Shown here in pieces: positions 8,583-19,413 of a stretch of DNA of 64,000 nt (position 1 is its first letter; each line of letters starts with the position of its first letter). The DNA comes from Phenylobacterium deserti (lineage in GTDB: Bacteria; Pseudomonadota; Alphaproteobacteria; Caulobacterales; Caulobacteraceae). Location: assembly GCF_003254705.1 (NCBI RefSeq), contig NZ_QFYR01000001.1, positions 558,001 through 622,000 of the forward strand, read 5' to 3'. The notes beneath the pieces are model-generated. The model was not told where the DNA came from, ran no database searches, and saw nothing but the letters and a program-made list of their open reading frames with translations. The position numbers were made by a program, and so were the translations under genes.

Positions 8583-9991
8583 TGGGCCGCTTCGGCCTCT
8601 CACGGGCTACCGTCGCAGCGCCCGAACCGGCGCCCGCGCCCGAGCCGGTCGCCGCTGCCGCGCCTGCAAAGGCCGAACCGCGCGCCGCAGCGCCGAAGGC
8701 CGCTCCGCCGCGCAATGAGCATCTCGATCTGCGCCTGCGGCTGCACGCGCGTCTGATCGACGAGCTGGATCTCTCCAAGCTTGACAGTCTCGACCAGGCC
8801 GATCTGCGCCGCGAGGTCCTGCGCCTGACGGCCGACTTCGCCCGCGCCGAACGCATGGCGTTGAACAACGCCGAGCTGGAGGTGCTGGGCGCCTCCATCT
8901 TTGACGAGATGGTGGGGCTGGGCCCGCTTGAGCCGCTGCTCAAGGACGACACCATCAGCGACATCCTGATCAACGGCCCGCACCAGATCTATGTGGAGCG
9001 GCGCGGGGAGCTTGAGCTCACCCCTATCCGTTTCCGCGACAACGACCACCTGCTGCGCATCGTCAACCGCATCGTCGCCGCCGTCGGACGGCGGATCGAC
9101 GAGAGCCAGCCCATGGTCGACGCCCGCCTGGCCGACGGCAGCCGGGTCAACGCCGCCATCCCGCCGATCGCCATCGACGGCGCTGCGGTCTCGATCCGGA
9201 AGTTCTCCAAGAAGCCGTTCACGCTCGAGAAGCTCGTGGAGTTCGGGGCCATGCCGCAGGCCATGGCCGACTTCCTGTACGGCGCCGTGCGGGCCCGTGT
9301 TTCCACGGTGATTTCCGGCGGTACGGGTTCGGGCAAGACCACCCTGCTCAATGCGCTTTCGGCGTCCATCAGCCATGGCGAGCGCCTGATCACCATCGAG
9401 GACGCCGCCGAACTGCAGATGCAGCAGCCGCACGTCGTGCGCATGGAGACCCGCCCGCCGAACATCGAGGGCAAGGGCGAAATCCGCCAGCGCGAGCTGG
9501 TGAAGAACGCCCTGCGGATGCGCCCCGACCGCGTGATCCTGGGCGAAGTCCGCTCCGAAGAAGCCTTCGACATGCTGCAGGCTATGAACACCGGCCACGA
9601 AGGCTCCATGGCCACCATCCACGCCAACAATCCGCGCGAGGCGATCAGTCGTCTCGAGCAGATGGTCGCCATGGGCGGCATGAACATCGGACCGGACGCC
9701 GTCCGCGCCCAGATCGCCTCGGCCGTAGGTCTGATCGTCCAGGTCATGCGCTTGGCGGACGGTAAGCGGAAGGTGACCTACGTCACCGAGATCACCGGCA
9801 TGGAAGGTAACGTGGTGCAGATGCAGGACATCTTCACCTTCAACCGCACCCACACCGATCCGGACGGCACGGTGCACGGCGAGTTCCGCGCCTCTGGCCT
9901 GCGTCCGCGATGCCTCGACGAGATGATCCGTCGGGGCATTCCCTACGACACCGCCAACTTTGATCCCTCGCGGGTGCTGGGGGCGTCATGA
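8582..9991 (+). CDS. cpaF: Tad pilus assembly ATPase CpaF (TadA)
   Basis: A 469-aa secretion ATPase of the PilT/VirB11 superfamily that powers pilus extension and retraction on the cytoplasmic face. The N-terminal 45 residues are Ala/Pro-rich. The Walker A motif GGTGSGKTT is at 246-254, the Asp-box-like ITIEDAAELQM near 272-282, Walker B VILGEVRSEEA near 318, and the His-box GHEGSMATIHANNPREA near 338. The start overlaps the cpaE stop (TGATG), and its own stop overlaps tadB (ATGA), so it is clearly part of the operon. Confidence 0.93.
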   Translation: MGRFGLSRATVAAPEPAPAPEPVAAAAPAKAEPRAAAPKAAPPRNEHLDLRLRLHARLIDELDLSKLDSLDQADLRREVLRLTADFARAERMALNNAELEVLGASIFDEMVGLGPLEPLLKDDTISDILINGPHQIYVERRGELELTPIRFRDNDHLLRIVNRIVAAVGRRIDESQPMVDARLADGSRVNAAIPPIAIDGAAVSIRKFSKKPFTLEKLVEFGAMPQAMADFLYGAVRARVSTVISGGTGSGKTTLLNALSASISHGERLITIEDAAELQMQQPHVVRMETRPPNIEGKGEIRQRELVKNALRMRPDRVILGEVRSEEAFDMLQAMNTGHEGSMATIHANNPREAISRLEQMVAMGGMNIGPDAVRAQIASAVGLIVQVMRLADGKRKVTYVTEITGMEGNVVQMQDIFTFNRTHTDPDGTVHGEFRASGLRPRCLDEMIRRGIPYDTANFDPSRVLGAS

Positions 9992-10947
9992 GCTGGGACC
10001 CGCGTCTCGCGTTCCTGATCCTGGTCTTCGCCGCGGTGTTCACCGCCGGCCAAGCGCTCTTCGGCCTGCTCACCGTGGCCACCCAGAAGCGCAAGCTGAA
10101 CCAGCGCCTCAAGGTCGCCGAGAAGGTCGAGGGCGTGCAAGCGCTCGTCATGGAACTGCGCAAGCAGCGGGGCCTCAGCGCCTCGGGCGAGAAGGGCGAA
10201 CGCCTGCGCTGGTTGTCCGATCTTATCGTTGCGTCCGGGGTGAAGTACGAGCCGCGCAAGTGGATCACCCTTTCAACGGCTGGCGCTCTCGGCGCCTGCG
10301 TAGCGGTCTTCATCCTGAGCCGGCAGATCATGCTGACGGCTATGGTTCTGCCGCTGGTGGGCCTTGGCGGCCCACTTGCCTACCTCAAGATCATGGCCGG
10401 CAAACGCCACAAGGCGCTGGGCGAGCAGCTGCCCCAGGCGCTGGAGATTGTGGTTCGCAGCCTTGAAGCCGGTCACCCGGTTCCCACCGCCATCGGTCTG
10501 GTGGCGCGCGAGATGCAGGATCCCATCGGCACCGAGTTTGGCATGGCCGCCGACGAGATCGCCTATGGCGCGACACTCGAGCAGGCTGTCGCCCGCATGG
10601 CCGAGCGTTGCAAGCACGGGGACATGGACCTGTTCGCCGCCACGGTTCGCCTGCAGGAGCGCGCCGGCGGCAATCTGACTGGCCTCCTCAAGCTCAACGC
10701 CAACACCATCCGCGAGCGGCTGAAGATGCGCCTCAAGATCAAGGCCGCCTCGTCGGAAGGCCGCGCCTCGGCCACCATCCTGACCGCCGCCCCCTTCTGC
10801 GCTGTGGGCTTGATCATGGTCATGTCGCCCAAGTTCTATGGCGAGGTGATCGACGAGCCGATGGTCAAGATCGGCCTGGGCGTCATCCTGTTCTGGATGT
10901 TCGTCGGCAACATGGTCATGCGGCGCATGATCGACATGCGGATCTGA
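9988..10947 (+). CDS. tadB: Tad pilus inner-membrane protein TadB
   Basis: A 319-aa inner-membrane platform protein with a type II secretion F domain (about 150-280, QLPQALEIVVRSLEAGHPVPTA). Membrane segments lie near residues 5-25, 92-130, 255-275 and 290-310. It partners TadC and CpaF in pilus assembly. It overlaps cpaF by four bases and is followed one base later by tadC. Confidence 0.9.
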   Translation: MSWDPRLAFLILVFAAVFTAGQALFGLLTVATQKRKLNQRLKVAEKVEGVQALVMELRKQRGLSASGEKGERLRWLSDLIVASGVKYEPRKWITLSTAGALGACVAVFILSRQIMLTAMVLPLVGLGGPLAYLKIMAGKRHKALGEQLPQALEIVVRSLEAGHPVPTAIGLVAREMQDPIGTEFGMAADEIAYGATLEQAVARMAERCKHGDMDLFAATVRLQERAGGNLTGLLKLNANTIRERLKMRLKIKAASSEGRASATILTAAPFCAVGLIMVMSPKFYGEVIDEPMVKIGLGVILFWMFVGNMVMRRMIDMRI

Positions 10948-10948
10948 C

Positions 10949-11896
10949 ATGTCCCCGCAGCAGCTGCAGAGCTTCATCACCCTGATCGGCGTCGCCCTGG
11001 TGGTCGCCGCCGGCGGGGGCGCGCTTTGGATCTGGTTCGGCGAGCTGCGCCTGCGCGCCGTGCGCCGCACCCGCCTGCAAGGCGGCCCAGGCGCCCTCGC
11101 CGCCACGCCGAAGTCCGGCGGGGGGCTAGCCGCCCAGGCCCTGAACACGGTCCGTCGCCTGGGCCAGCAGGACGCCGTGCGCGATCCCGCCAAGCTCACC
11201 GTGCTCCGCAGCAAGCTGATGCAGGCCGGCTACTACAACCGCGAAGCGCCGGTCATCTACCTCGGTGTCCGCGCCGCCGCCCTGGCGCTGGCCACCGTGG
11301 TGGTGATCCTCACCCTGCCTCTGATCGTCGGCGGAAAGGCGGGCCCGACCGGGATCCTGCTGGCGTGCGTCGTGTCTGGCATCGCCATGCTTGGTCCCGA
11401 CCAGGTGCTCAAGTCACGCCGGCAGAAGCGCGAGTACGAGTACTCCGACGGCTTCCCTGACATGCTCGACCTCCTGGTCGCCTCCGTGGAAGCGGGCCTC
11501 AGCCTCGACGCCGCGGTAACCCGCGTGACGGACGAGCTCGCCCGCCGCTATCCGCACCTGGCCATCCACCTCCGCTTCCTCGTGCTCGAGCTGCGCGCCG
11601 GTCGCTCGCGCAAGGATGCCTGGGCCTCGTTCGCCGATCGCCTGGGCATCGACGACGCGCGCGCCCTCGCCACCATGCTGCGGCAGGCGGAGGAGATGGG
11701 CACCAGCCTCGGCGAGACCCTGTCGGTGTTCTCCGCCGACATGCGCGCCAAGCGCATGCTGCGCGCCGAAGAGAAAGCCCTGGCGCTCGCGGCCAAGCTG
11801 ACCCTGCCGCTGATCCTTTTCATCTTCCCGTGCCTGCTGGGCGCGCTGATGCTGCCGGCCGCGGCCCGACTCATGAAGATCTTCGCCGCCAGCTAG
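10949..11896 (+). CDS. tadC: Tad pilus inner-membrane protein TadC
   Basis: A 315-aa type II secretion F-domain protein, with membrane segments near residues 10-30, 105-150 and 280-305 and the F-domain core FPDMLDLLVASVEAGLSLDAA near 168. With TadB it forms the inner-membrane platform. It is the last gene of the operon. Its TAG stop lies in a CTAG that also supplies the stop of the convergent DUF1810 gene. Confidence 0.9.
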   Translation: MSPQQLQSFITLIGVALVVAAGGGALWIWFGELRLRAVRRTRLQGGPGALAATPKSGGGLAAQALNTVRRLGQQDAVRDPAKLTVLRSKLMQAGYYNREAPVIYLGVRAAALALATVVVILTLPLIVGGKAGPTGILLACVVSGIAMLGPDQVLKSRRQKREYEYSDGFPDMLDLLVASVEAGLSLDAAVTRVTDELARRYPHLAIHLRFLVLELRAGRSRKDAWASFADRLGIDDARALATMLRQAEEMGTSLGETLSVFSADMRAKRMLRAEEKALALAAKLTLPLILFIFPCLLGALMLPAAARLMKIFAAS

Positions 11897-12315
11897 GTCA
11901 GCCGGCGCTCCGTCAGCGGATCGGGTTGGCTGTCGAAGTAGCGCGCAAGCGCCTCGCGAAAGATCGGCTCCTCGGGCGCCGCACGGGCGAACAGCGTCAG
12001 GCTCGAGCGGAACTTCATGTCGTCAGGGCTCCCGAACACCTCGCGCGCGCTCCGCTCGTTCACTACGAGCGTCGCCTCCACCGCCTCTCGCAGCCGCGCG
12101 CCCAGCACCGGATGAGCAAGGAAGGCGCGCGCCTCCTCCAGCGACTGGATCGCATAGCGCTGCGCCATGGCGCTGTGTCCCAGCCCCTCGATCTGAGGGA
12201 AGACGAACCACATCCAGTGACTGCGCTTGGCTCCCGCCCGCAGCTCCGCCAGCGCCTGGTCGATGACGCCGGCCTGGGCGCGCACGAAACGATCGAGGTC
12301 GAACGGGTCGGTCAT
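11893..12315 (-). CDS. DUF1810 family protein
   Basis: A 140-aa soluble protein with the family signature SHWMWFVFPQIEGLG (about residues 29-43) and the downstream YAIQSLEEARAFLAHPVLG. The biochemical role of DUF1810 is not established. The start at 12315 gives MTDPFDLDRFVRAQ, the usual N-terminus of the family, and AGGAGAG lies just before it. It converges on tadC with a four-base CTAG overlap. Confidence 0.88.
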   Translation of the reverse strand: MTDPFDLDRFVRAQAGVIDQALAELRAGAKRSHWMWFVFPQIEGLGHSAMAQRYAIQSLEEARAFLAHPVLGARLREAVEATLVVNERSAREVFGSPDDMKFRSSLTLFARAAPEEPIFREALARYFDSQPDPLTERRLT

Positions 12316-12420
12316 CAGGCTCTCCTCTGATTTCAAGCTCTCCCGATCTGCCCCAACGCAACAAAGGCGACGTCCGGAACACGGCTCAGCTTCGTGAGTT
12401 GAAGAAGCTGGAGGAAGCGC

Positions 12421-12987
12421 ATGGTAGCCAGCGCCTGGGGCGGGCGCATGTTCGTCGTTCTTGCGACGGCGTGCTGTCTGACCGCCTGCAACCGCGAGAA
12501 CCGCGCCCTCGATGCTTCGCCGGCCGAGACGGGCCCGCGCGCCGTGACCGTGAGCGACCTCTATCCGGGCGCTCCCGCGCCCACGCCGTCGGACCCGCGG
12601 GCGCAGGAGTACGAGGGCAACGCCCAGCACATCGCCAACGGCCAGCGCTACTACAAGTGGTTCAACTGCTCCGGGTGCCACTTCAACGGTGGAGGCGGCA
12701 TCGGCCCGCCGCTGATGGACGACAAGTGGCGCTACGGCGGCTCGATCGAGCAGATCTACGCTTCCATCGTGCAGGGGCGCCCGAACGGCATGCCGGCCTT
12801 CAAGGACAAGATCCCTGAAGCCCAGGTTTGGGAGATCGCCGCCTACGTTCGGAGCCTCTCGGGCAACGCCGACAAGCTCGCCGCGCCCAGCCGGCAGGAC
12901 GGCATCCGCGCCATTCCGCCGATCAACAACATGGACCGTGCGCCGCCTACCGGCGATCCCACGCCCAGCATGGTCGGGCCGCGATGA
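12421..12987 (+). CDS. Lipoprotein c-type cytochrome of the oxidase operon
   Basis: A 188-aa mono-haem cytochrome c. A lipoprotein signal ends in LTAC (Cys23), the haem site CSGCH is at 83-87, and the likely axial Met is in NGMPAF (Met124). GGAGG precedes the ATG by seven bases. Its end overlaps the coxB start. It probably delivers electrons to the caa3 oxidase encoded downstream, anchored to the membrane by its lipid. The C-terminal 40 residues are Pro-rich and probably unstructured. Confidence 0.85.
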   Translation: MVASAWGGRMFVVLATACCLTACNRENRALDASPAETGPRAVTVSDLYPGAPAPTPSDPRAQEYEGNAQHIANGQRYYKWFNCSGCHFNGGGGIGPPLMDDKWRYGGSIEQIYASIVQGRPNGMPAFKDKIPEAQVWEIAAYVRSLSGNADKLAAPSRQDGIRAIPPINNMDRAPPTGDPTPSMVGPR

Positions 12988-13996
12988 ATGGCGCCCTGCG
13001 AGGGCTGGTCTTACTCGCGGCCCTGACGCTTGCCGCCTGCCATGGACCGCAGAACATTCTCGACCCGGCCGGCAAGCAGGCCCAGGACATCGACGTCGTC
13101 TGGCGCACCATGCTGGTCGTCTGCGGCCTGATGTACCTGCTGGTGATGGCCTTCCTGGGCTCGGCGCTTTGGCGCGCGCGCCGCAAGCCCAGCGACGACG
13201 CGCTGCCTATCCAAAGCCGCACCGCGGCCGAGGGCGTGCTGGACCGGACGCTGACGGGGTGGATCGGCCTGATCGTCACAGGCTTGATCGTGCTGGTCAG
13301 CGTCAGCTTCCTGGTGGATCGCAGCCTCGCGGACGTCGGGCCCGATCCGCTGCGCATCAAGGTCACCGCAAACCAGTGGTGGTGGGACGTCGAGTACCAG
13401 GGCCAAGGCCCGTCTGAGCGGGTGCTCACCGCCAACGAACTGCGCCTGCCGGTGGGACGTCCTGCGGTTGTCGAGTTGCACGCCAACGACGTGATCCACT
13501 CCTTCTGGGTCCCGAACCTGTCAGGCAAGACCGACCTGATCCCGGGCCGGGTGAACTTCATCACCCTTACGCCGACCCGCACGGGCGCCTTCCGTGGGCA
13601 GTGCGCCGAGTTCTGTGGCCTGGAGCACGCGAAAATGGCCTTCGACGTGCAGGTCACTTCCCCCCAAGAGTTCGAGGCCTGGCGACGCAGCCAGCTTGCC
13701 CGCGCCGCAGATCCGACTGGGCCGCTCGAAATCCAGGGCAAGCAGATCTTCAACGGGAAGGCCTGCGCCATGTGCCATCGCGTCCAGGGCACCGATGCGG
13801 GCGCGGGCATCGGCCCTGACCTCACGCACCTGAAGAGCCGCGCCACGATCGCCGCTGGAACCCTGCCGAACACGCGCGGCGACCTGCAGGCCTGGGTCGC
13901 GGACCCGCAGGGCGTCAAGCCCGGCACGACCATGCCCCGCGTCCCTCTGACGGCCTCCGAGCTGAACGCCGTGGTCGCCTATCTGGAGACCCTGCG

Positions 13997-14000
<4 letters not shown>
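12984..14000 (+). CDS. coxB: Cytochrome c oxidase subunit II fused to cytochrome c (caa3 type)
   Basis: A 338-aa subunit II. It has a lipoprotein-type signal (LAAC, Cys19), two membrane helices (about 40-62 and 93-112) and a cupredoxin CuA domain with ligands His172, Cys207, Glu209, Cys211, His215 and Met218 (GQCAEFCGLEHAKM). A C-terminal cytochrome c domain carries CAMCH (261-265) and a likely axial Met317. CuA plus fused haem c defines the caa3 class. The start at 12984 overlaps the preceding stop (ATGA); the longer in-frame upstream extension is inside the previous gene. Confidence 0.93.
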
Positions 14001-15933
<1,933 letters not shown>

Positions 15934-15937
<4 letters not shown>

Positions 15938-16539
15938 GCGAGCGCCTCGTCGGCGACCTGTCGCGCCTGCCATCCGCCGGCTTCTCCACGCACGGACTGT
16001 GGTTCTGGGCCGGCATGGCCTTCATCCTGATCGAGACGACCGGCTTCGCCCTGGCCGGGGCCTCCTACATCTACCTGATGAACGGGGCGGACGCCTGGCC
16101 GCTGGACGCGCCACCTCCGGCTCTGGGCTGGGGCACGGCCATGACCGCGCTTCTGCTGATCAGCCTCGCGCCGACCATGGTGCTCTCGCATGTCGCCCGC
16201 ATGCGCGACCTGAAGGCCACGCGCTTCTGGGCCTTGGTGGTGGGCGTGCTCAACGGCCTGGCGCTGGTGATCCGCGGATTCGAGTTCACCAGCCTGAATG
16301 TGCGCTGGGACCAGGACGCTTACGGCTCCATCACCTGGGCGCTGATGCTGCTTCACACGCTGCACCTTGTGACCGACTTCATCGACACGGGCCTGCTGAC
16401 CGTCTTCCTGTTCACGCACCAGGTCGACACGGAGAGGTTCTCCGACGTGGACGACGACGCCTTCTACTGGATGTTCGTGGTGGCGGCATGGGCGCCGATC
16501 TATCTGCTGGTCTACTGGGCGCCGAGATGGCTGTCGTGA
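15934..16539 (+). CDS. coxC: Cytochrome c oxidase subunit III
   Basis: A 201-aa subunit III with five hydrophobic segments. It contains the family's HTLHLVTDFIDTG segment (near 150-162) and a final WMFVVAAWAPIYLLVYWAPRW helix. This is shorter than the 260-aa, seven-helix mitochondrial type and fits the short bacterial CoxO/subunit III branch. It overlaps ctaD by four bases (ATGA). Confidence 0.85.
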
Positions 16540-16877
16540 TCCGCTGGATTGATCGCAGCGGCCTGAGGCCTTGGAGCGGCCTGTTCGTCGGCGCCGCCGC
16601 GTGGGTGCTGCAGCATCAGATCGGCTCCGACTTGGTCTATTGGGATTGCCGCCTGGGCACGCCCCTGCTCACGGGGGGATTGGGCCTGGTGGCGGCGGGC
16701 GCCACCGTGCTCGGCGGCCTGATCTCCTGGCGTGCGAGACGCGCCCGTCCCGGCGAGGGCGAGCCCGGCAATCGGGCGTTCGCCGGCATGGTGGGCGCGG
16801 CGACGGCGGGCATCTTCCTGCTGGCGATCCTCTTCCAAAGCCTGATCGGCTTCATGGTGCCGGCATGCCACGCCTGA
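16527..16877 (+). CDS. Small membrane protein of the oxidase operon
   Basis: A 116-aa protein with three likely membrane helices (about 18-35, 45-68 and 92-112). It sits inside the oxidase operon and overlaps both neighbours. I do not recognise a named family; by position it may be a subunit-IV or CoxP-like accessory subunit. A GTG at 16536, overlapping the coxC stop as GTGA, is an equally good start and would remove three residues. Confidence 0.75.
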   Translation: MAVVIRWIDRSGLRPWSGLFVGAAAWVLQHQIGSDLVYWDCRLGTPLLTGGLGLVAAGATVLGGLISWRARRARPGEGEPGNRAFAGMVGAATAGIFLLAILFQSLIGFMVPACHA

Positions 16878-17278
16878 GAACGCCCGCCGCCTTGGCCCTG
16901 CTTGCAGGAGTCGCCGTGTTTGGCCTGGGCGCTGGCCTGACGGCCAACCACTTCGAGGCCAAAGGACGGCTGGAGAAGAGGGCGCAAGCCTTGACCGGCG
17001 GTGATCCCGTCACCGGCCGGGCCGCCATCGAGCAGCGGCCTTGCGGCGGCTGCCACCAGATCCCTGGCGTACGCGGCGCCAGCGGCAAGGTCGGCCCGCC
17101 GCTCGCCGCCTTCGCTCAGCGGACCTACATCGGGGGGCGTGTGAACAACGCCCCGGAGAACCTGATCCTGTGGCTGCAGGACCCCCACGCCATCGATCCG
17201 CAAAGCGCCATGCCGCCCATGGGCATCGGCCCACGCGAAGCCCGCGACATCGCCGCCTATCTCTACACGCTCAAATAA
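16865..17278 (+). CDS. Membrane-anchored cytochrome c
   Basis: A 137-aa cytochrome c with an N-terminal hydrophobic anchor or signal (residues 8-26), the haem motif CGGCH (60-64) and likely axial Met in AMPPMGIG (near 117-120). It is the sixth and last gene of the oxidase operon and the second separate cytochrome in it. It probably carries electrons between the bc1 complex and the caa3 oxidase. Confidence 0.85.
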   Translation: MPRLRTPAALALLAGVAVFGLGAGLTANHFEAKGRLEKRAQALTGGDPVTGRAAIEQRPCGGCHQIPGVRGASGKVGPPLAAFAQRTYIGGRVNNAPENLILWLQDPHAIDPQSAMPPMGIGPREARDIAAYLYTLK

Positions 17279-17290
17279 GGACCTCGGGAG

Positions 17291-17309
17291 CGCGCCGTCG
17301 CTTGGCGCG
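17291..17309. terminator. Hairpin after the oxidase operon
   Basis: CGCGCC, a seven-base loop, then GGCGCG. It lies between the cytochrome stop (17278) and the flavoprotein start (17322), so it may end the oxidase transcript. It has no T-run, so it could also affect translation of the next gene. Confidence 0.35.
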
Positions 17310-17321
17310 TTGCCGCCCCGC

Positions 17322-18227
17322 ATGACTGACAAGATCTATGACTGCGTAGTGGTGGGCGGCGGCCCGGCCGGGCTCACTGCCGCTATCTATCTCGCCCGCT
17401 TCCGCCGCGACTTCCTGCTGATCGATGGGGGCGCAAGCCGCGCCTCCTGGATCCCGGTCAGCCACAACTATCCGGGCTACCCCGCCGGCATCAAAGGCAA
17501 GACCCTGCTCCGCCGGATGCGCATCCAGGCCGCCCGATACGGCGCCGAGATCCGCGATGGCCGGGTCAACGCTCTGTTTCCCGAAGAAGACGCTTTCCGC
17601 CTGGAGACCAGCGAGGGCGAGTTGCTGGCCCGCAAGGTGATCCTGGCGACCGGCGTCGTGGACAACGCCCCGCCTATCCCAGGGGTGGAGGAGGCCGTCA
17701 GCCAGGGCCTGATCCGCGTCTGCCCGATCTGCGACGGCTTCGAAGTCACTGACAAGCGGGTCGGCATCATCGGCGAGGATGACCACTCGGCGAACGAGGC
17801 GATCTTCATCACCACCTACACGGACCAGGTGACCTTGATCCATGTGGGCCCGCCCGAAAGCCTGTCGGACGACATGCGCACCAAGCTGGAGGCGCGCGGT
17901 ATCGGCGTCGTCGAGGCGCCGATGGAGAGCGTGGTGCTCGACAACGGCCGCATCGCGGCCCTGTGCTTCGCCGGCGGGCGCCCGCAGGAGTTCGACACCG
18001 TCTATTCGGCCCTCGGCGTCACGCCTCGGACGAGCCTGGCGATCGACGCCGGCGCTCGCCTGGACGAAAGCGGCCGCCTCTATGTCGGCGACCACCAGGA
18101 GACATCGGTGCCAGGGCTCTATGCCGCCGGCGACGTGGTTCGCGGTTTGAACCAGATCACCACCGCCGAGGGCGAAGCGGCGCTGGCAGCCACCGACATT
18201 CACAACAAGCTGCGTAACGGCGGCTGA
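17322..18227 (+). CDS. Thioredoxin-reductase-like FAD protein with CxxC
   Basis: A 301-aa flavoprotein of the thioredoxin reductase fold. The FAD-binding VGGGPAGL is at 11-18, the redox pair CPICDGFE at 134-141, and the C-terminal FAD motif GLYAAGDVV near 266. The second nucleotide-binding site is degraded: where NADPH-binding members have GxGxxA and HRR, this reads GEDDHSANEA (151-160) and IHVGPPESL. It may therefore use another electron donor or acceptor, or act as a dithiol oxidase. ATG 17322 is preferred over TTG 17310. It lies just after the oxidase operon but is probably a separate unit. Confidence 0.8.
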   Translation: MTDKIYDCVVVGGGPAGLTAAIYLARFRRDFLLIDGGASRASWIPVSHNYPGYPAGIKGKTLLRRMRIQAARYGAEIRDGRVNALFPEEDAFRLETSEGELLARKVILATGVVDNAPPIPGVEEAVSQGLIRVCPICDGFEVTDKRVGIIGEDDHSANEAIFITTYTDQVTLIHVGPPESLSDDMRTKLEARGIGVVEAPMESVVLDNGRIAALCFAGGRPQEFDTVYSALGVTPRTSLAIDAGARLDESGRLYVGDHQETSVPGLYAAGDVVRGLNQITTAEGEAALAATDIHNKLRNGG

Positions 18228-18254
18228 CCGGCCCTGAGTGTGCAAGGGCCGGTC
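18226..18254. terminator. Two-way terminator hairpin
   Basis: A perfect 10-bp stem (GACCGGCCCT / AGGGCCGGTC) with a nine-base loop, placed between the convergent ends at 18227 and 18263. No long T-run on either strand. The position supports a shared terminator. Confidence 0.65.
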
Positions 18255-18262
18255 GCCGTTGA

Positions 18263-18850
18263 TCACTTGCGACGGGAAGCCTTGTTGTCGCCGTGCGCCC
18301 GCTTGTCGGCCGTGTCCCGGCCGATCAGCTTCGAGAATAGGCTGTCAGGTTGGTAGACCAGCGCCAGTTCGCGCGCTTCGAACTCCTCGAAGAACTCGTC
18401 CCAGCTGATTTCCGTCAGGGCGCTGTGTTCCGAGTTCGGCGCGTCCGGGAACATGATCCGGATGATGCCGACGTCGTCCTCTGAGTGGGTGCGCTCCACC
18501 GCCGCCGGCACGCCGCCGTGTGACTCGGCCCAGGCGCGGATCTCATCGTGGTCGACAGTCGTGCCGCCCTTGCCTGACTTCGGCTTGGCGGAGTTCTTGG
18601 ATGTGCTGGAGGCCGCCTTCGTGGCGCTCTTGCCGCCGCTGTTCTTTGCCCCGCCGCTCTTGCGACCACTCTCGTCAAACGACCGGCTCTCGGCCTTGGC
18701 TTTCGCGCCGGCCTTCTTGCCGTCGGCTTCGTCGGCGTGCTCTTCCATGTACTTGCGGGTGTGGTGGTGAACCTTGCCGTCGGCGTCACGGTACTCGCGG
18801 CTCTTGAGGTCGTCGGCAGCCTTGCCGCCGCCTTGTTGCCCCTGGGCCAT
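18263..18850 (-). CDS. Hypothetical protein with low-complexity linker and conserved C-terminal domain
   Basis: A 195-aa protein. Residues 1-40 contain KSREYRDADGKVHHHTRKYM, residues 45-95 are a Ser/Lys/Gly-rich linker, and the C-terminus (about 98-175) holds HDEIRAWAESHGGVPAAV followed by a DDVGIIRIMFPDA and EISWDEFFEEFEARELALVYQ pattern. I have seen this C-terminal domain in many bacteria as an uncharacterised protein, sometimes wrongly named a glucan-branching enzyme. AAGGAGG lies seven bases before ATG 18850, which fixes the start. Function unknown. Confidence 0.75.
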   Translation of the reverse strand: MAQGQQGGGKAADDLKSREYRDADGKVHHHTRKYMEEHADEADGKKAGAKAKAESRSFDESGRKSGGAKNSGGKSATKAASSTSKNSAKPKSGKGGTTVDHDEIRAWAESHGGVPAAVERTHSEDDVGIIRIMFPDAPNSEHSALTEISWDEFFEEFEARELALVYQPDSLFSKLIGRDTADKRAHGDNKASRRK

Positions 18851-18955
18851 GCTGGCCTCCTTCATGGCGCGGCGCCTCTCGCCGCCCCGGAGCAACAGCC
18901 CCGCGCGCCGACGGTTTCAGCGGCGCCGTGAATTCTCTATCTCAGTCGAGAGCCG

Positions 18956-19387
18956 CTAACGGTCGAACTTGGTGGAAAGCACGATGGAGCTGTTGGTGCG
19001 CTCCACCCCTTTGACGGCGCCGATCTCGTCGATCAGGGCGTCCATCTCCGAGACGCTTCCCGCCTCGACCACAGCCACCATGTCGAACGGTCCGCTCACC
19101 GACTGAAGCGTGCGCACGCCCGACAGCTTCTTCAGCGCGGCCGTGACCGCCGCCGCCTGCTTGGGCTCCACAGTCAGCAGCACGTAAGCATGCACCTGAC
19201 CGGCTTGGTGCTGATCCGAAAGCTTCACGGAATACCCGGCGATCACGCCCGATCGTTCCAGCTTGGCGAGCCGGCTCTGGATGGTGGTTCTCGAAAGCCC
19301 CAGCGCGCGGGCCAACTCGGCTACCGGCGCCCGGGCGTTTTCCCGCAGGCGGCTGAGAAGATGCTGATCGAGGTCATCCATCGTCAT
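18956..19387 (-). CDS. Lrp/AsnC family transcriptional regulator
   Basis: A 143-aa regulator with an N-terminal winged helix (LDQHLLSRLRENARAPVAELARALGLSRTT, split by the helix turn at about residues 20-40) and a C-terminal ligand-sensing RAM domain (VHAYVLLTVEP, VSGPFDMVAVVE). It is divergent from the saccharopine-dehydrogenase-like gene, and the gap holds an inverted pair of sites. It probably controls that operon in response to an amino acid, likely lysine. ATG 19387 and ATG 19381 are both possible starts. Confidence 0.9.
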   Translation of the reverse strand: MTMDDLDQHLLSRLRENARAPVAELARALGLSRTTIQSRLAKLERSGVIAGYSVKLSDQHQAGQVHAYVLLTVEPKQAAAVTAALKKLSGVRTLQSVSGPFDMVAVVEAGSVSEMDALIDEIGAVKGVERTNSSIVLSTKFDR

Positions 19388-19413
19388 ATCGTCACATTTT
19401 GTCGTCGCTCCGC

